Positions 49,961 through 57,153 of a stretch of DNA of 57,153 nt are shown here, piece by piece. The notes beneath the pieces were generated by a model. That model worked only from the letters and a program-made list of their open reading frames with translations, did no database searches and was not told the DNA's origin. The stretch comes from JBKECY01 sp047975025 (GTDB lineage Bacteria; Bacillota; Clostridia; Lachnospirales; Lachnospiraceae). Each line of letters begins with the position of its first letter. Position 1 is the first letter of the stretch. The stretch is from the NCBI GenBank assembly GCA_047975025.1, contig JBKECY010000013.1, positions 1-57,153 of the forward strand. Reading direction: 5' to 3'. Position numbers and translations under genes: made by a program.

Positions 49961-51574
49961 ATGATACGGATTCGCCAGCTCAAAATGAACATAGCACATA
50001 CGCCGCAGGAGCTGGAGCAAAAGATTCGCAGAAGCTTAAAGCTTGCGGGCAAAGTACCGGTACAGTATTCCATCGTGCGGCGTTCCGTGGATGCCCGACA
50101 TAAGGATGATAAGAAATATGTATACACCCTCGATGTGCGGGTACCGGCAGAGCAGGATGTGCTTAAACGCAGCAGAAATTCTGATTGTACAATTTATACA
50201 GGGGAGCCCTATCGGTTCCCAGCTTCCGGACTTGAGGAGATGAGAGCCCGGCCGGTCGTTGTGGGAAGCGGTCCGGCCGGTCTGTTTAGTGCCTACTTTC
50301 TGGCACAGGGAGGCTATCGGCCGATCGTTTTGGAGCGTGGTGCCTGTGTGCAGGAGCGTATCAAATGTGTTGAAGACTTCTGGGCAGGCGGCCGGCTGAA
50401 TCTGCAGACGAATGTGCAGTTCGGAGAAGGAGGCGCCGGTACTTTTTCAGACGGAAAACTCAACACATTAGTCAAAGACCCGCGGGGGCGTAACCGGGCC
50501 GTATTGCAGGTATTCGTGGACTGTGGTGCGCCGGAAGAAATCTTATATGACCAGAAACCGCACCTGGGGACAGATCTGCTGGTAACGATTCTTAAAAATA
50601 TGCGTGAAAAAGCACAGGCTGCCGGTTGTGAGTTTCGTTTCCTGTCACAGGTTACGGATCTTAGGATTACGGACGGCAGTATCTGTGGAGTAGAGGTTAC
50701 ACAGGAGGCAGATACACCGCGGGAACAGCGTTATCTGCTGCCCGCCGATACAGTGATTCTGGCGCCGGGACACAGTGCAAGAGATACGTTTCGTCTGCTG
50801 TGTGCAAGAGGGGTACAGATGCAGCCCAAGGCATTTGCCGTCGGGTTCAGAATCGAGCACCCGCAGCGGATGATGAATCAGGCCTTGTGGGGGGAAGCAG
50901 AGAACAAAGAACTTGGCCCCGCAAGCTATAAGCTGACACATACAAGTACGAGCGGACGAGGAGTGTACAGCTTCTGCATGTGCCCCGGCGGTTATGTGGT
51001 GAATGCTTCTTCGGAAACCGGACGTCTGGCCATCAATGGCATGAGTTATCAAGACCGCGCAGGAGAGAATGCGAACAGTGCCCTGATCGTCACGATTTCT
51101 CAAAACGATTTCGCGGATGCAGGAGTACTCGCCGGAGTAGAATTTCAGGAAGCGTTGGAGCATAGCACCTATGCATTGGCAGACGGTGCAATTCCCGTAC
51201 AGTTGTATGCTGACTTTTGCGCACAGCGGCAAAGCACTGCGGTGGGTGAGATTCAACCGCAGATGAAAGGACGCTGGGCATTTGCTGATTTGAGCGGACT
51301 GCTTCCGGCACCCCTTAGCGCAGCGATCCAGGAGGCGGTGAAGGCCTTTGGGAGAAAAATCCCGGGGTTCGACAGACCGGATGCGGTCTTAAGTGCAATC
51401 GAAAGCCGTACTTCTTCCCCGGTACGTTTACTGCGAAATGCCAAATTGGAGAGTAATATTGCAGGACTGTATCCATGCGGAGAGGGAGCGGGATACGCAG
51501 GAGGGATTACCTCGGCGGCTATGGATGGTGTGAAAGTGGCGGAGGCGGTAGCTGCAAGATATGCCCCGTTTTAG
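49961..51574 (+). CDS. FAD-dependent dehydrogenase (COG2509-type)
   Basis: 537 residues of the uncharacterised FAD/NAD(P)-dependent dehydrogenase group. A small N-terminal domain (residues 1-90, RIRQLKMNIAHTPQELEQKIRRSLKL) precedes the dinucleotide fold VVVGSGPAGLFSAYFLAQGG, FGEGGAGTFSDGKLNTLV and DTVILAPGHSARDTFRLL, with GEGAGYAGGITSAAMDGVKVAEAVA closing the FAD site. The reaction is unknown, but it belongs to a widely conserved clostridial family. AGGTGACGG precedes the ATG. It is convergent with the FMN reductase and followed by a bidirectional hairpin. Confidence 0.88.
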   Translation: MIRIRQLKMNIAHTPQELEQKIRRSLKLAGKVPVQYSIVRRSVDARHKDDKKYVYTLDVRVPAEQDVLKRSRNSDCTIYTGEPYRFPASGLEEMRARPVVVGSGPAGLFSAYFLAQGGYRPIVLERGACVQERIKCVEDFWAGGRLNLQTNVQFGEGGAGTFSDGKLNTLVKDPRGRNRAVLQVFVDCGAPEEILYDQKPHLGTDLLVTILKNMREKAQAAGCEFRFLSQVTDLRITDGSICGVEVTQEADTPREQRYLLPADTVILAPGHSARDTFRLLCARGVQMQPKAFAVGFRIEHPQRMMNQALWGEAENKELGPASYKLTHTSTSGRGVYSFCMCPGGYVVNASSETGRLAINGMSYQDRAGENANSALIVTISQNDFADAGVLAGVEFQEALEHSTYALADGAIPVQLYADFCAQRQSTAVGEIQPQMKGRWAFADLSGLLPAPLSAAIQEAVKAFGRKIPGFDRPDAVLSAIESRTSSPVRLLRNAKLESNIAGLYPCGEGAGYAGGITSAAMDGVKVAEAVAARYAPF

Positions 51575-51600
51575 TTGCGGACAGGAGATTGATTACAGCA

Positions 51601-51633
51601 AAAAAGAGCCGGTTCATTTCCGGCTCTTTTAAA
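51601..51633. terminator. Bidirectional terminator
   Basis: AAAAGAGCCGG (51603-51613) and CCGGCTCTTTT (51621-51631) pair over 11 bp with A and T tracts at the two sides; it can serve both convergent genes. Confidence 0.85.
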
Positions 51634-51677
51634 ATGATAGCAGTCAATCAATCAACCAAGTCGCATTGACGGCAGAA

Positions 51678-52241
51678 TTATTCTGCGGTATGAAGTCTGA
51701 CCCAGGCGGCAAATGCATCCGCGATTCCTTTTAAGAATCCTACACTTCTTTCGTTCGTCACGTTACCGTCGGCATCCAGCATGGACTCAACATTTCCAAT
51801 GTATGCTTCCGGCTGCTGCATGGTCAGAAGATTTAAAAATACCATGGACTGGCGCAGATGATGATTGGCACCAAAACCGCTTAATGCACCGGGAGATACA
51901 CTGACAACTGCGGCTGGTTTGCCATCCCATACGCTGGAACCATAGGGGCGGGAGCCAACATCCAGTGCGTTTTTCATTACGGCCGGTACGGAGCGATTGT
52001 ACTCCGGCGTTACAAATAAATATCCGTCAAGACCTCTGACCTCATTACGGAAATCAATCCAGTTCTGCGGGGTATGGGCCTCATCATCTAAATCTTGATT
52101 ATAAAGCTGTACTGATGAAATATCGATGAATTTGAATTCCAGATCTGCGGGTGCTAAAGCTGCGATGGCTTTTGCAATTTTTTTACTGAAAGAATCTTTT
52201 CGCAGACTGCCTACAATGACGCCGATTACTTTGTTACTCAT
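51678..52241 (-). CDS. NAD(P)H-dependent FMN reductase family protein
   Basis: 187 residues from the ATG at 52241 (AAGGAGG upstream; an earlier in-frame ATG has none). Flavodoxin-like fold: VIGVIVGSLRKDSFSKKIAKAI (FMN phosphate loop), YNQDLDDEAHTPQNW, YLFVTPEYNRSVPAVMKNALD (family hallmark) and GKPAAVVSVSPGALSGFGANHHLRQSM. It reduces FMN, quinones or azo compounds. It is monocistronic on the minus strand and divergent from the HtrA-like gene, with 221 bp of AT-rich spacer between the two starts. Confidence 0.92.
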   Translation of the reverse strand: MSNKVIGVIVGSLRKDSFSKKIAKAIAALAPADLEFKFIDISSVQLYNQDLDDEAHTPQNWIDFRNEVRGLDGYLFVTPEYNRSVPAVMKNALDVGSRPYGSSVWDGKPAAVVSVSPGALSGFGANHHLRQSMVFLNLLTMQQPEAYIGNVESMLDADGNVTNERSVGFLKGIADAFAAWVRLHTAE

Positions 52242-52462
52242 AAGGACCTCCTTTATAACTAAACTCAAGTAGTATTCTTTGCTTTACTGCGATTATAGTC
52301 CAATATATCTAAAAATGCAACTCCGGCTTAAAAAAGACTTAATTGGTCAAGAATACACTATTTCATGAGAAAATATTGCCATATTATTCATAAAATGTTC
52401 ACAACTATTTGCTAAAATAATACGAATGTTTGTACATGTTATTGCTTTTCAGGAGAAGATGC

Positions 52463-53764
52463 ATGAAAAATAGGCGTAGTGATATAGTTAAAACACACCA
52501 TGTCTTAAAATCCGGTGAAGAGTCCGACGAATACAGTTTCGTCAGAGAAACAATTAAAAGCAAGCCAGTGTGTAGAAGAAAGATTGCAGGAAGAGTCGCA
52601 GCTTTTATTGGAGGAGCGATTCTTTTTGGTGTCATTGCTTCTTTTGTATTCGCTCTGCTGGCACCCGAAATTCTTGATCAGATGGGCACTACCAGTGAAT
52701 CGGAGCGAGTCAAGATCACAGGTGGAGAAGAAGTGGTAGAGGAAGAACAGCTGCAGGAAGACACACAGCCGCAGACGGATACGGCGACAGAATCCGCGCT
52801 TGATACACTGCAGAGTAATTATCAGGAGGCTCTTAGCATCTCTGAGAATGCCCGCAAATCCCTGGTCAGTGTGACGGCTCTTAGCAAGGAGGCTAGTCTG
52901 CTGGATAATTCGTATATTAATACCGGCCAGGCATCAGGGATGATTATTGCCAGCAATGGTACGGAGTATTTCATTTTGGTACATGGAGCCGCTACACAGG
53001 ATGTCTCTACAATACGTGTGCGCTTCGTAGATGGAACGGTAGTCAATGGCAGTGTACAAAAGTCGGACAGTGCGACTGGTTTTACCATTGTCAAAGTAGC
53101 ATATTCAGATGTCGCCTCAGAAACCAGAGAGCAGATTGAAATAGCAGATTTGGGAAGTTCTTACAGCTTGCTGCAAGGCAAGATGGTCATTGCAATTGGA
53201 AGCCCTTCGGGGTATAATGACACAGTGTCTTATGGTGGCATTACATCGGCTACGAACAAAGTTTCTTTTGTAGATGTCGAATATAACCTGCTGGTGACTG
53301 ATATCACAGGAAGTCCCAATGCAAGTGGTGCCCTGCTGGACAATAATGGTGAAGTCATTGGTATCATTGTGCAGTCCTACGGAGAAGAAGGAACGCAAAA
53401 TGTTGTCAAAGCATTTCCCGTTTCACAGCTGAATTCTGTTATTGAGAAACTATGCAATGCAGAAGATATATGCTATCTGGGCATTAACGGTCAGGATGTG
53501 ACGAAAGCTACGGAAGAAAGTACAGGAATCCCGCAGGGTGTGTATATAGATTCTGTGGAGCAGGATTCACCTGCCATGGAAAGCGGGATACAAAGCGGAG
53601 ATATTATTGTGAAGCTTGGCGGCGATGAGGTCAAGACCATGACCGCTTACAGTGCCAAACTGCAGAAATGCAGCAAAGCCCAAAAAGTAAAAATTGTAGT
53701 TATGAGAAAAGGCGCCGAAGGTTATGTAGAAGTGGAATACGAGGTGACCGTCGGGGCCGTATAG
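52463..53764 (+). CDS. HtrA-like membrane protein with degenerate protease triad and PDZ domain
   Basis: 433 residues from the ATG at 52463 (AGGAG upstream). A cytosolic basic region, one membrane helix at ~43-66 and an acidic linker (70-115) precede a trypsin-like domain (~125-330) and a PDZ domain (~335-430: GVYIDSVEQDSPAMESGIQSGDIIVKLGG). The topology is that of S1C HtrA/DegS proteases. In the alignment I can make by eye, the His position is Ala176 (ILVHGAA where members have ILTNYHV), the Asp is Gly206 (TGFTIVKV for T/DDLAVLKV) and the Ser motif GNSGG reads NASG (286-289). It therefore probably does not cleave and may bind peptides instead. yhaM follows. Confidence 0.8.
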   Translation: MKNRRSDIVKTHHVLKSGEESDEYSFVRETIKSKPVCRRKIAGRVAAFIGGAILFGVIASFVFALLAPEILDQMGTTSESERVKITGGEEVVEEEQLQEDTQPQTDTATESALDTLQSNYQEALSISENARKSLVSVTALSKEASLLDNSYINTGQASGMIIASNGTEYFILVHGAATQDVSTIRVRFVDGTVVNGSVQKSDSATGFTIVKVAYSDVASETREQIEIADLGSSYSLLQGKMVIAIGSPSGYNDTVSYGGITSATNKVSFVDVEYNLLVTDITGSPNASGALLDNNGEVIGIIVQSYGEEGTQNVVKAFPVSQLNSVIEKLCNAEDICYLGINGQDVTKATEESTGIPQGVYIDSVEQDSPAMESGIQSGDIIVKLGGDEVKTMTAYSAKLQKCSKAQKVKIVVMRKGAEGYVEVEYEVTVGAV

Positions 53765-53790
53765 GAAAGAAATTAGGAAGGAATCATACA

Positions 53791-54738
53791 GTGAAATATA
53801 TTAATGAACTGCAGGAAGGCTCAAGAGTCAACAACATATACCTCTGCAAGCACAAACAATCGGCAGTTACGAAAAACGGAAAGACCTATGAGAATGTAAT
53901 TTTGCAAGACAAGACAGGCACAATCGATGCCAAGATCTGGGACCCGAATTCTCAGGGAATCGATGAATTTGATGTGCTGGACTATATAGAAGTTATGGGA
54001 GATGTGACCAGCTTTGCGGGCGCACTTCAGATCAGCTTAAAACGGGTGCGAAAAGCAGATGCCGGTGAATACGACCCGGCGGATTATCTGCCGGTCAGCG
54101 CCAATAGTGCAGATGATATGTACCAAAGACTGACCGCCTATATCGGAAGTATTGCGAACCCTTGGCTGGCGGCTCTTTTAAAGCAGCTTTTTATTGAGGA
54201 TCAGGATTTCGCTAAAACGTTCAGTGAACAGACGGCAGCCAAGACTGTCCATCACAGTTTTATGGGCGGACTGCTGGAGCATACGTTGAGTGTGGCATCC
54301 ATGTGCGAGTATTTTTCCCGTACGTATCCGATCATCAACCGGGATCTGCTGCTTACCGCAGCACTCTGCCATGATATCGGCAAGACACGTGAGTTATCCC
54401 CGCTTCCCTTAAACGATTATACTGAGGATGGACAGCTGCTGGGTCACATCGTCATTGGAACAGAAATGCTGCATGACATCATCCGAACGATTGACGGATT
54501 TCCGCGTCTGCTCGAACAGGAGCTGAAGCACTGTATACTTGCGCACCATGGGGAACTGGCCTATGGCTCACCCAAAAAGCCGGCGCTGGTTGAGGCAGTA
54601 GCACTCAATCTGGCGGACAATGCAGATGCCAGAATGCAGACACTGACTGAAATCTTCGCAAATGCGTCTCCGCAGAAGGATTGGCTGGGCTATAACCGCC
54701 TTTTTGAATCCAACCTGCGCAGAACTGAGGAATCATAA
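53791..54738 (+). CDS. yhaM: 3'-5' exoribonuclease YhaM family
   Basis: 315 residues from a GTG with GGAAGGA upstream. An OB-fold nucleic-acid-binding domain (residues ~15-95: VNNIYLCKHKQSAVTKNGKTYENVILQDKTGTIDAKIWD) is followed by an HD phosphohydrolase domain with HHSFMGGLLEHTLSVA, AALCHDIGKTRE and CILAHHGELAYGS supplying the His/Asp metal ligands. It trims RNA (and single-stranded DNA) from the 3' end. Length matches B. subtilis YhaM. It lies 26 bases after the HtrA-like gene and three bases before the rRNA methyltransferase, so the three are probably cotranscribed. Confidence 0.92.
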   Translation: MKYINELQEGSRVNNIYLCKHKQSAVTKNGKTYENVILQDKTGTIDAKIWDPNSQGIDEFDVLDYIEVMGDVTSFAGALQISLKRVRKADAGEYDPADYLPVSANSADDMYQRLTAYIGSIANPWLAALLKQLFIEDQDFAKTFSEQTAAKTVHHSFMGGLLEHTLSVASMCEYFSRTYPIINRDLLLTAALCHDIGKTRELSPLPLNDYTEDGQLLGHIVIGTEMLHDIIRTIDGFPRLLEQELKHCILAHHGELAYGSPKKPALVEAVALNLADNADARMQTLTEIFANASPQKDWLGYNRLFESNLRRTEES

Positions 54739-54741
54739 GCT

Positions 54742-56208
54742 ATGAATTTTGAGAAAAATCAAAAAGTAATCGCTGAGATTACAGATATGGGTAACGATGG
54801 AGAGGGCATAGCAAAGGTCGACGGCTATACCCTTTTTATTAAGGATGCCGTCATCGGCGATAGAGTCGAGGCAGTCATCATGAAGGCCAAAAAGAATTTT
54901 GCCTACGCTCGTCTTCTGACGGTGCTGACCCCCTCGAAGGATCGTGTGGAGCCGCGCTGTCCCATTGCCCGCCCATGCGGGGGCTGTCAGCTGCAGGCGC
55001 TTTCCTACGAGGCGCAGCTGCGTTACAAAGAAAATAAGGTCAAGAATCACCTCGAGCGGATTGGCGGTCTGCAGAATATCCCGATGGAGCCCATCATTGC
55101 GATGGATGAACCGTTCCACTACCGCAACAAAGCGCAGTTTCCGGTAGGCTATGACAAAGAGGGGCGCTTGATTACCGGCTTCTACGCAAGCCGAACGCAC
55201 AGTATCATTGACAGCCGCACCTGCGAATTGGGAATTCCACAAAATCAGCCGATTCTGGAGATTGTACTGGCATTTATGGAAGAATACCATGTGACAGCTT
55301 ATAGGGCACCGGCACCACAAGAGCCGCAAGAAGCGCGCCGCGGTAAGCGTTTCCGCACTCCGAGGCACGCGGAAGCCGCGCAGAGAAAAAGTACCGCTGC
55401 GGCAACGATTGCCAATGCAGGGCTGGTGCGCCATATCCTGATACGAGCTGGTTTTAAGACCGGTGAACTGATGGTCTGTCTGGTCATCAACGGCCGGACG
55501 CTTCCGCACCATGAAGTACTGGCAGAGCGGCTGCGGGTCATCGAAGGCATGACGAGCATCATGCTGAATCACAATATGGAGAATACAAATGTGATTCTGG
55601 GTCATGAGGTGACTCTTCTATGGGGAACCCCTTACATCAAAGACCAAATCAGAGATGTGACATATCAGATTTCCCCGCTTTCCTTCTATCAGGTCAATCC
55701 GGTTCAGACAGAAAAGCTCTACCAGAAAGTGGCAGACCTGGCGGCGCTCTCCGGTACAGAAACAGTCTGGGATCTGTACTGCGGTATCGGCACGATTTCA
55801 CTCTTCCTTGCCAAAGACGCAGGGGAAGTCTATGGTGTGGAAATTATCTCGCAGGCCATCGACGATGCCAAAGAGAATGCGAGAATCAATCATATAGAAA
55901 ATGCACATTTTTTTGTAGGTAAAGCAGAAGAGGTGCTGCCACAGAAATATGCCGAAGAAGGTGTAAAGGCGGATGTGATTGTGGTAGACCCACCGCGCAA
56001 GGGGTGTGATGAGGTGCTGCTGGATACAATTGTTAAGATGCGGCCGAAGAAGGTGGTGTATGTCAGCTGTGACAGTGCGACGCTGGCGAGAGATCTGAAA
56101 TATCTGACGGGGCAGGGGTATGAGGTGGAAATGGTGTGTCCGGTGGATGTGTTTGGGGAGACGGTACATGTTGAAACCGTCGTATTACTTTCCTTGAATA
56201 ATCGATAA
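54742..56208 (+). CDS. rlmD: 23S rRNA (uracil-C5)-methyltransferase, RlmD/RumA family
   Basis: 488 residues. The N-terminal TRAM domain (EITDMGNDGEGIAKVDGYTLFIKDAVIGDRVEAVI) is followed by a CPIARPCGGCQLQ cluster of the Fe-S-binding type. A non-conserved insert lies at ~195-220. The SAM domain has TVWDLYCGIGTISLFLAKD, YGVEIISQAIDDAKENA, VVDPPRKGCDEVLL and the nucleophile Cys in VYVSCDSATLARDLKYL. It methylates C5 of a 23S rRNA uridine (m5U747/U1939-type). Gene starts three bases after yhaM. Class members in Firmicutes may modify both U747 and U1939. Confidence 0.92.
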   Translation: MNFEKNQKVIAEITDMGNDGEGIAKVDGYTLFIKDAVIGDRVEAVIMKAKKNFAYARLLTVLTPSKDRVEPRCPIARPCGGCQLQALSYEAQLRYKENKVKNHLERIGGLQNIPMEPIIAMDEPFHYRNKAQFPVGYDKEGRLITGFYASRTHSIIDSRTCELGIPQNQPILEIVLAFMEEYHVTAYRAPAPQEPQEARRGKRFRTPRHAEAAQRKSTAAATIANAGLVRHILIRAGFKTGELMVCLVINGRTLPHHEVLAERLRVIEGMTSIMLNHNMENTNVILGHEVTLLWGTPYIKDQIRDVTYQISPLSFYQVNPVQTEKLYQKVADLAALSGTETVWDLYCGIGTISLFLAKDAGEVYGVEIISQAIDDAKENARINHIENAHFFVGKAEEVLPQKYAEEGVKADVIVVDPPRKGCDEVLLDTIVKMRPKKVVYVSCDSATLARDLKYLTGQGYEVEMVCPVDVFGETVHVETVVLLSLNNR

Positions 56209-56290
56209 ACTCAAGTGTTATTAAGCCGGTAGTTATGATTTATCGGCAGATGGTGACGTTTACGATTCTGGTACTCAGAAACGCTTGTCT

Positions 56291-56611
56291 TTACAGTTGA
56301 TTTTCGAGTTGCGACAAAAAGTTGTCTAAAGCCTCTTCTATGTCAATTTCCATACGATTTGCTAAAACAATCAACCACCAGATACATTCGCTAAGCTTAT
56401 GTTCCAGTTCTATTTCCGTGCTATCCGCTTTCGGCCAACGTCCCTGCTGTGACATGGTCAGACGCCCAACAAGGCCAGCATCTGTTAAAAAAGCAAGGGC
56501 ATCTTCCTCCACAGACCATTTTTTATCGTGATACTGTTTTTCCAATTTGTGATAACTTTCTCTTATAGCAATAGAACGCTCCGTTATTTTGTTAAAGTTC
56601 ATATCTTTCAT
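56291..56611 (-). CDS. MazG-like nucleotide pyrophosphohydrolase family protein
   Basis: 106 residues from the ATG at 56611 (AAAGGAG upstream, 11-base spacing; an in-frame ATG at 56644 would add 11 residues). All-alpha. The C-terminal helix pair ELEHKLSECIWWLIVLANRMEIDIEEALDNFLSQLE matches the MazG E-x-x-E...E-x-x-D...iDieeAl pattern, although the usual ExxD reads ExxC. Such proteins hydrolyse NTPs or house-clean modified nucleotides; here the altered motif leaves activity uncertain. It is monocistronic, downstream of the DUF5648-repeat gene. Confidence 0.72.
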   Translation of the reverse strand: MKDMNFNKITERSIAIRESYHKLEKQYHDKKWSVEEDALAFLTDAGLVGRLTMSQQGRWPKADSTEIELEHKLSECIWWLIVLANRMEIDIEEALDNFLSQLENQL

Positions 56612-56698
56612 GTCTTCTAAATCTCCTTTAAGTTTTATTTGCATATCTGTTATAGCATCATATAGGTTAAGAAATTAAAGCATATTATCTGATTGCAT

Positions 56699-56728
56699 TT
56701 CTTCCCCGAGCCGTAGCCCGGGGAAGAA
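56699..56728 (-). terminator. Hairpin between the repeat protein and MazG-like gene
   Basis: TTCTTCCCCG and CGGGGAAGAA pair perfectly over 10 bp. There is no T run, so it may be a weak terminator or a processing site for the minus-strand repeat-protein gene. Confidence 0.55.
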
Positions 56729-56746
56729 TCATATGGTTCAATTTTA

Positions 56747-57040
56747 TTACGCTCCGTAGAATGCAATACCCTCATATTTCCATCCGGCCTTTACCAGATT
56801 ATTACGCTCAGCAGCATTGACCGTATAGTGATGTGATCCGGCCTCGAATTGTCCCTTAGCATTTGGATTATACAATCTATACAGCGGAACAGTCTTCGCT
56901 TTACTCGAGTACCACCCAATTCCCTCGTCCTTCCAGCCTAATCTAACCAGATTGTCGCGCTCAGCTTTGCTCATGGTATAGTGGTGTTCGCCGCTATTGG
57001 GGTTGTATACTCTATAAACTGGATCGCCTGATGTGGGAGT
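56747..57040 (-). CDS. DUF5648-repeat protein, 5'-truncated at the IS junction
   Basis: The reading frame continues upstream of the first in-frame ATG (56974) to 57040, where the terminal repeat begins, and hits a stop inside the repeat. The visible 97 codons hold about two repeats of the DUF5648 type: VYRVYNPNSGEHHYTMSKAERDNLVRLGW and LYRLYNPNA...HHYTVNAAERNNLVKAGW with EGI-(G/A)-(W/F)-Y. Such repeats are found at the C-terminus of secreted or cell-wall-linked proteins, often with glycoside hydrolase or amidase domains. The catalytic and signal parts lie beyond the break, so this is the tail only. Confidence 0.75.
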   Translation of the reverse strand, partial: TPTSGDPVYRVYNPNSGEHHYTMSKAERDNLVRLGWKDEGIGWYSSKAKTVPLYRLYNPNAKGQFEAGSHHYTVNAAERNNLVKAGWKYEGIAFYGA

Positions 57041-57153
57041 GACCTGCCCCCGATTTTTGTACCAGTCGCAATGTTAGTAATGACCGGTATCCGGTAGGGT
57101 AAATCCTTATCAGCTTGACGACATCGTAACATTTCTTGGTGGATTGTTCAAGG
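57039..57153. repeat. Right copy of 115-bp terminal inverted repeat (probable IS end)
   Basis: Exact reverse complement of 8-122, beginning GTGACCTGCCCCC at its inner edge and running to the end of the window. Both copies show the same end of the element toward the unique DNA, so two elements in opposite orientation would flank the 57-kb segment. Confidence 0.8.

Noticed and set aside
1..57153. 57-kb composite transposon flanked by inverted IS copies
   Set aside because: The interior carries core genes (glyA, nth, mutS2, yhaM, a tRNA) and regulated operons; contig breaks at two IS copies explain the ends more simply.

Overview
The window looks like a contig from a gut-type member of the class Clostridia, most likely Lachnospiraceae (inference). 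The pointers are the DUF5685 / Cys-tailed J-protein / second DnaK block, YesM/YesN-type two-component genes beside a sugar ABC transporter, AGGAGG-type ribosome binding sites almost everywhere, TTGACA-17-TATAAT promoters, MutS2, YhaM and larC/larE. Coding density is high and most genes have mid-range base composition. The clear exception is an AT-rich two-gene cassette at 13021-14654. Both ends of the window carry the same 115-bp sequence in inverted orientation (8-122 and 57039-57153). It begins TGACCTGCCCCC where it meets unique DNA and cuts into a gene at each side, so the contig is probably bounded by two copies of one IS3-like insertion sequence.

Layout. 1-2.9 kb: a 5'-truncated polyol dehydrogenase, two membrane-anchored hypotheticals and a 53-codon Cys-rich small ORF. 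3.1-7.0 kb: a four-gene operon (zinc-ribbon membrane protein, DUF5685, J-protein, DnaK-like Hsp70) behind a near-consensus promoter. 7.0-11.4 kb: a GH13 enzyme, a DbpA-type DEAD-box helicase with its own promoter and a leader hairpin, and an MFS transporter. 11.4-21.8 kb: a sugar/polyol catabolic regulon (FucU/RbsD mutarotase, KdgT-type permease, GatY-like aldolase, LacI regulator, FGGY kinase, GatD-like dehydrogenase, aldo/keto reductase, GatZ-like subunit). Three of its transcription units carry the same palindrome, GAAACGTTTC, at or near the transcription start. An AT-rich ATPase + TOPRIM-like pair, a candidate defence module, sits inside this regulon. 22.0-31.6 kb: a YesN/YesM two-component system, a sensory-type binding protein, a complete RbsB/RbsA/RbsC-type ABC importer, a URO-D family protein and an L-rhamnose mutarotase.

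31.7-38.1 kb: a membrane acyltransferase, larE and larC (without larA or larB), a DUF362 ferredoxin-like protein behind a Fur-box-like sequence, tRNA-Gly(TCC), a YjbQ protein and an iron-type alcohol dehydrogenase. 38.4-43.8 kb: glyA, a B12-binding radical SAM protein, nth, a 36-aa membrane peptide, an AIR-synthase/HypE-like protein and trmL. 43.8-49.2 kb (minus strand): an OmpR/HisKA two-component pair, mutS2 and a GT2 glycosyltransferase. 49.4-57.1 kb: a GNAT acetyltransferase, a COG2509-type FAD dehydrogenase, an NADPH-FMN reductase, an HtrA-like protein that appears to lack the catalytic triad, yhaM, an RlmD/RumA-type rRNA methyltransferase, a MazG-like protein and a truncated DUF5648-repeat protein.

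How the parts fit. The central 11.4-31.6 kb block reads as an uptake, sensing and catabolism unit for an aldose, ketose or polyol. The two-component system plus a binding protein would sense the substrate, the ABC importer would bring it in, mutarotases and dehydrogenases would interconvert it, the FGGY kinase would phosphorylate it and a GatY/GatZ aldolase would split it. No dedicated sugar-phosphate kinase (PfkB/Pfk type) is present, so the exact substrate is open. The points most worth following up are the ATPase/TOPRIM pair, the three-operator LacI regulon, the catalytically degenerate HtrA and the orphan larC/larE next to a candidate Fur-controlled divergent promoter.
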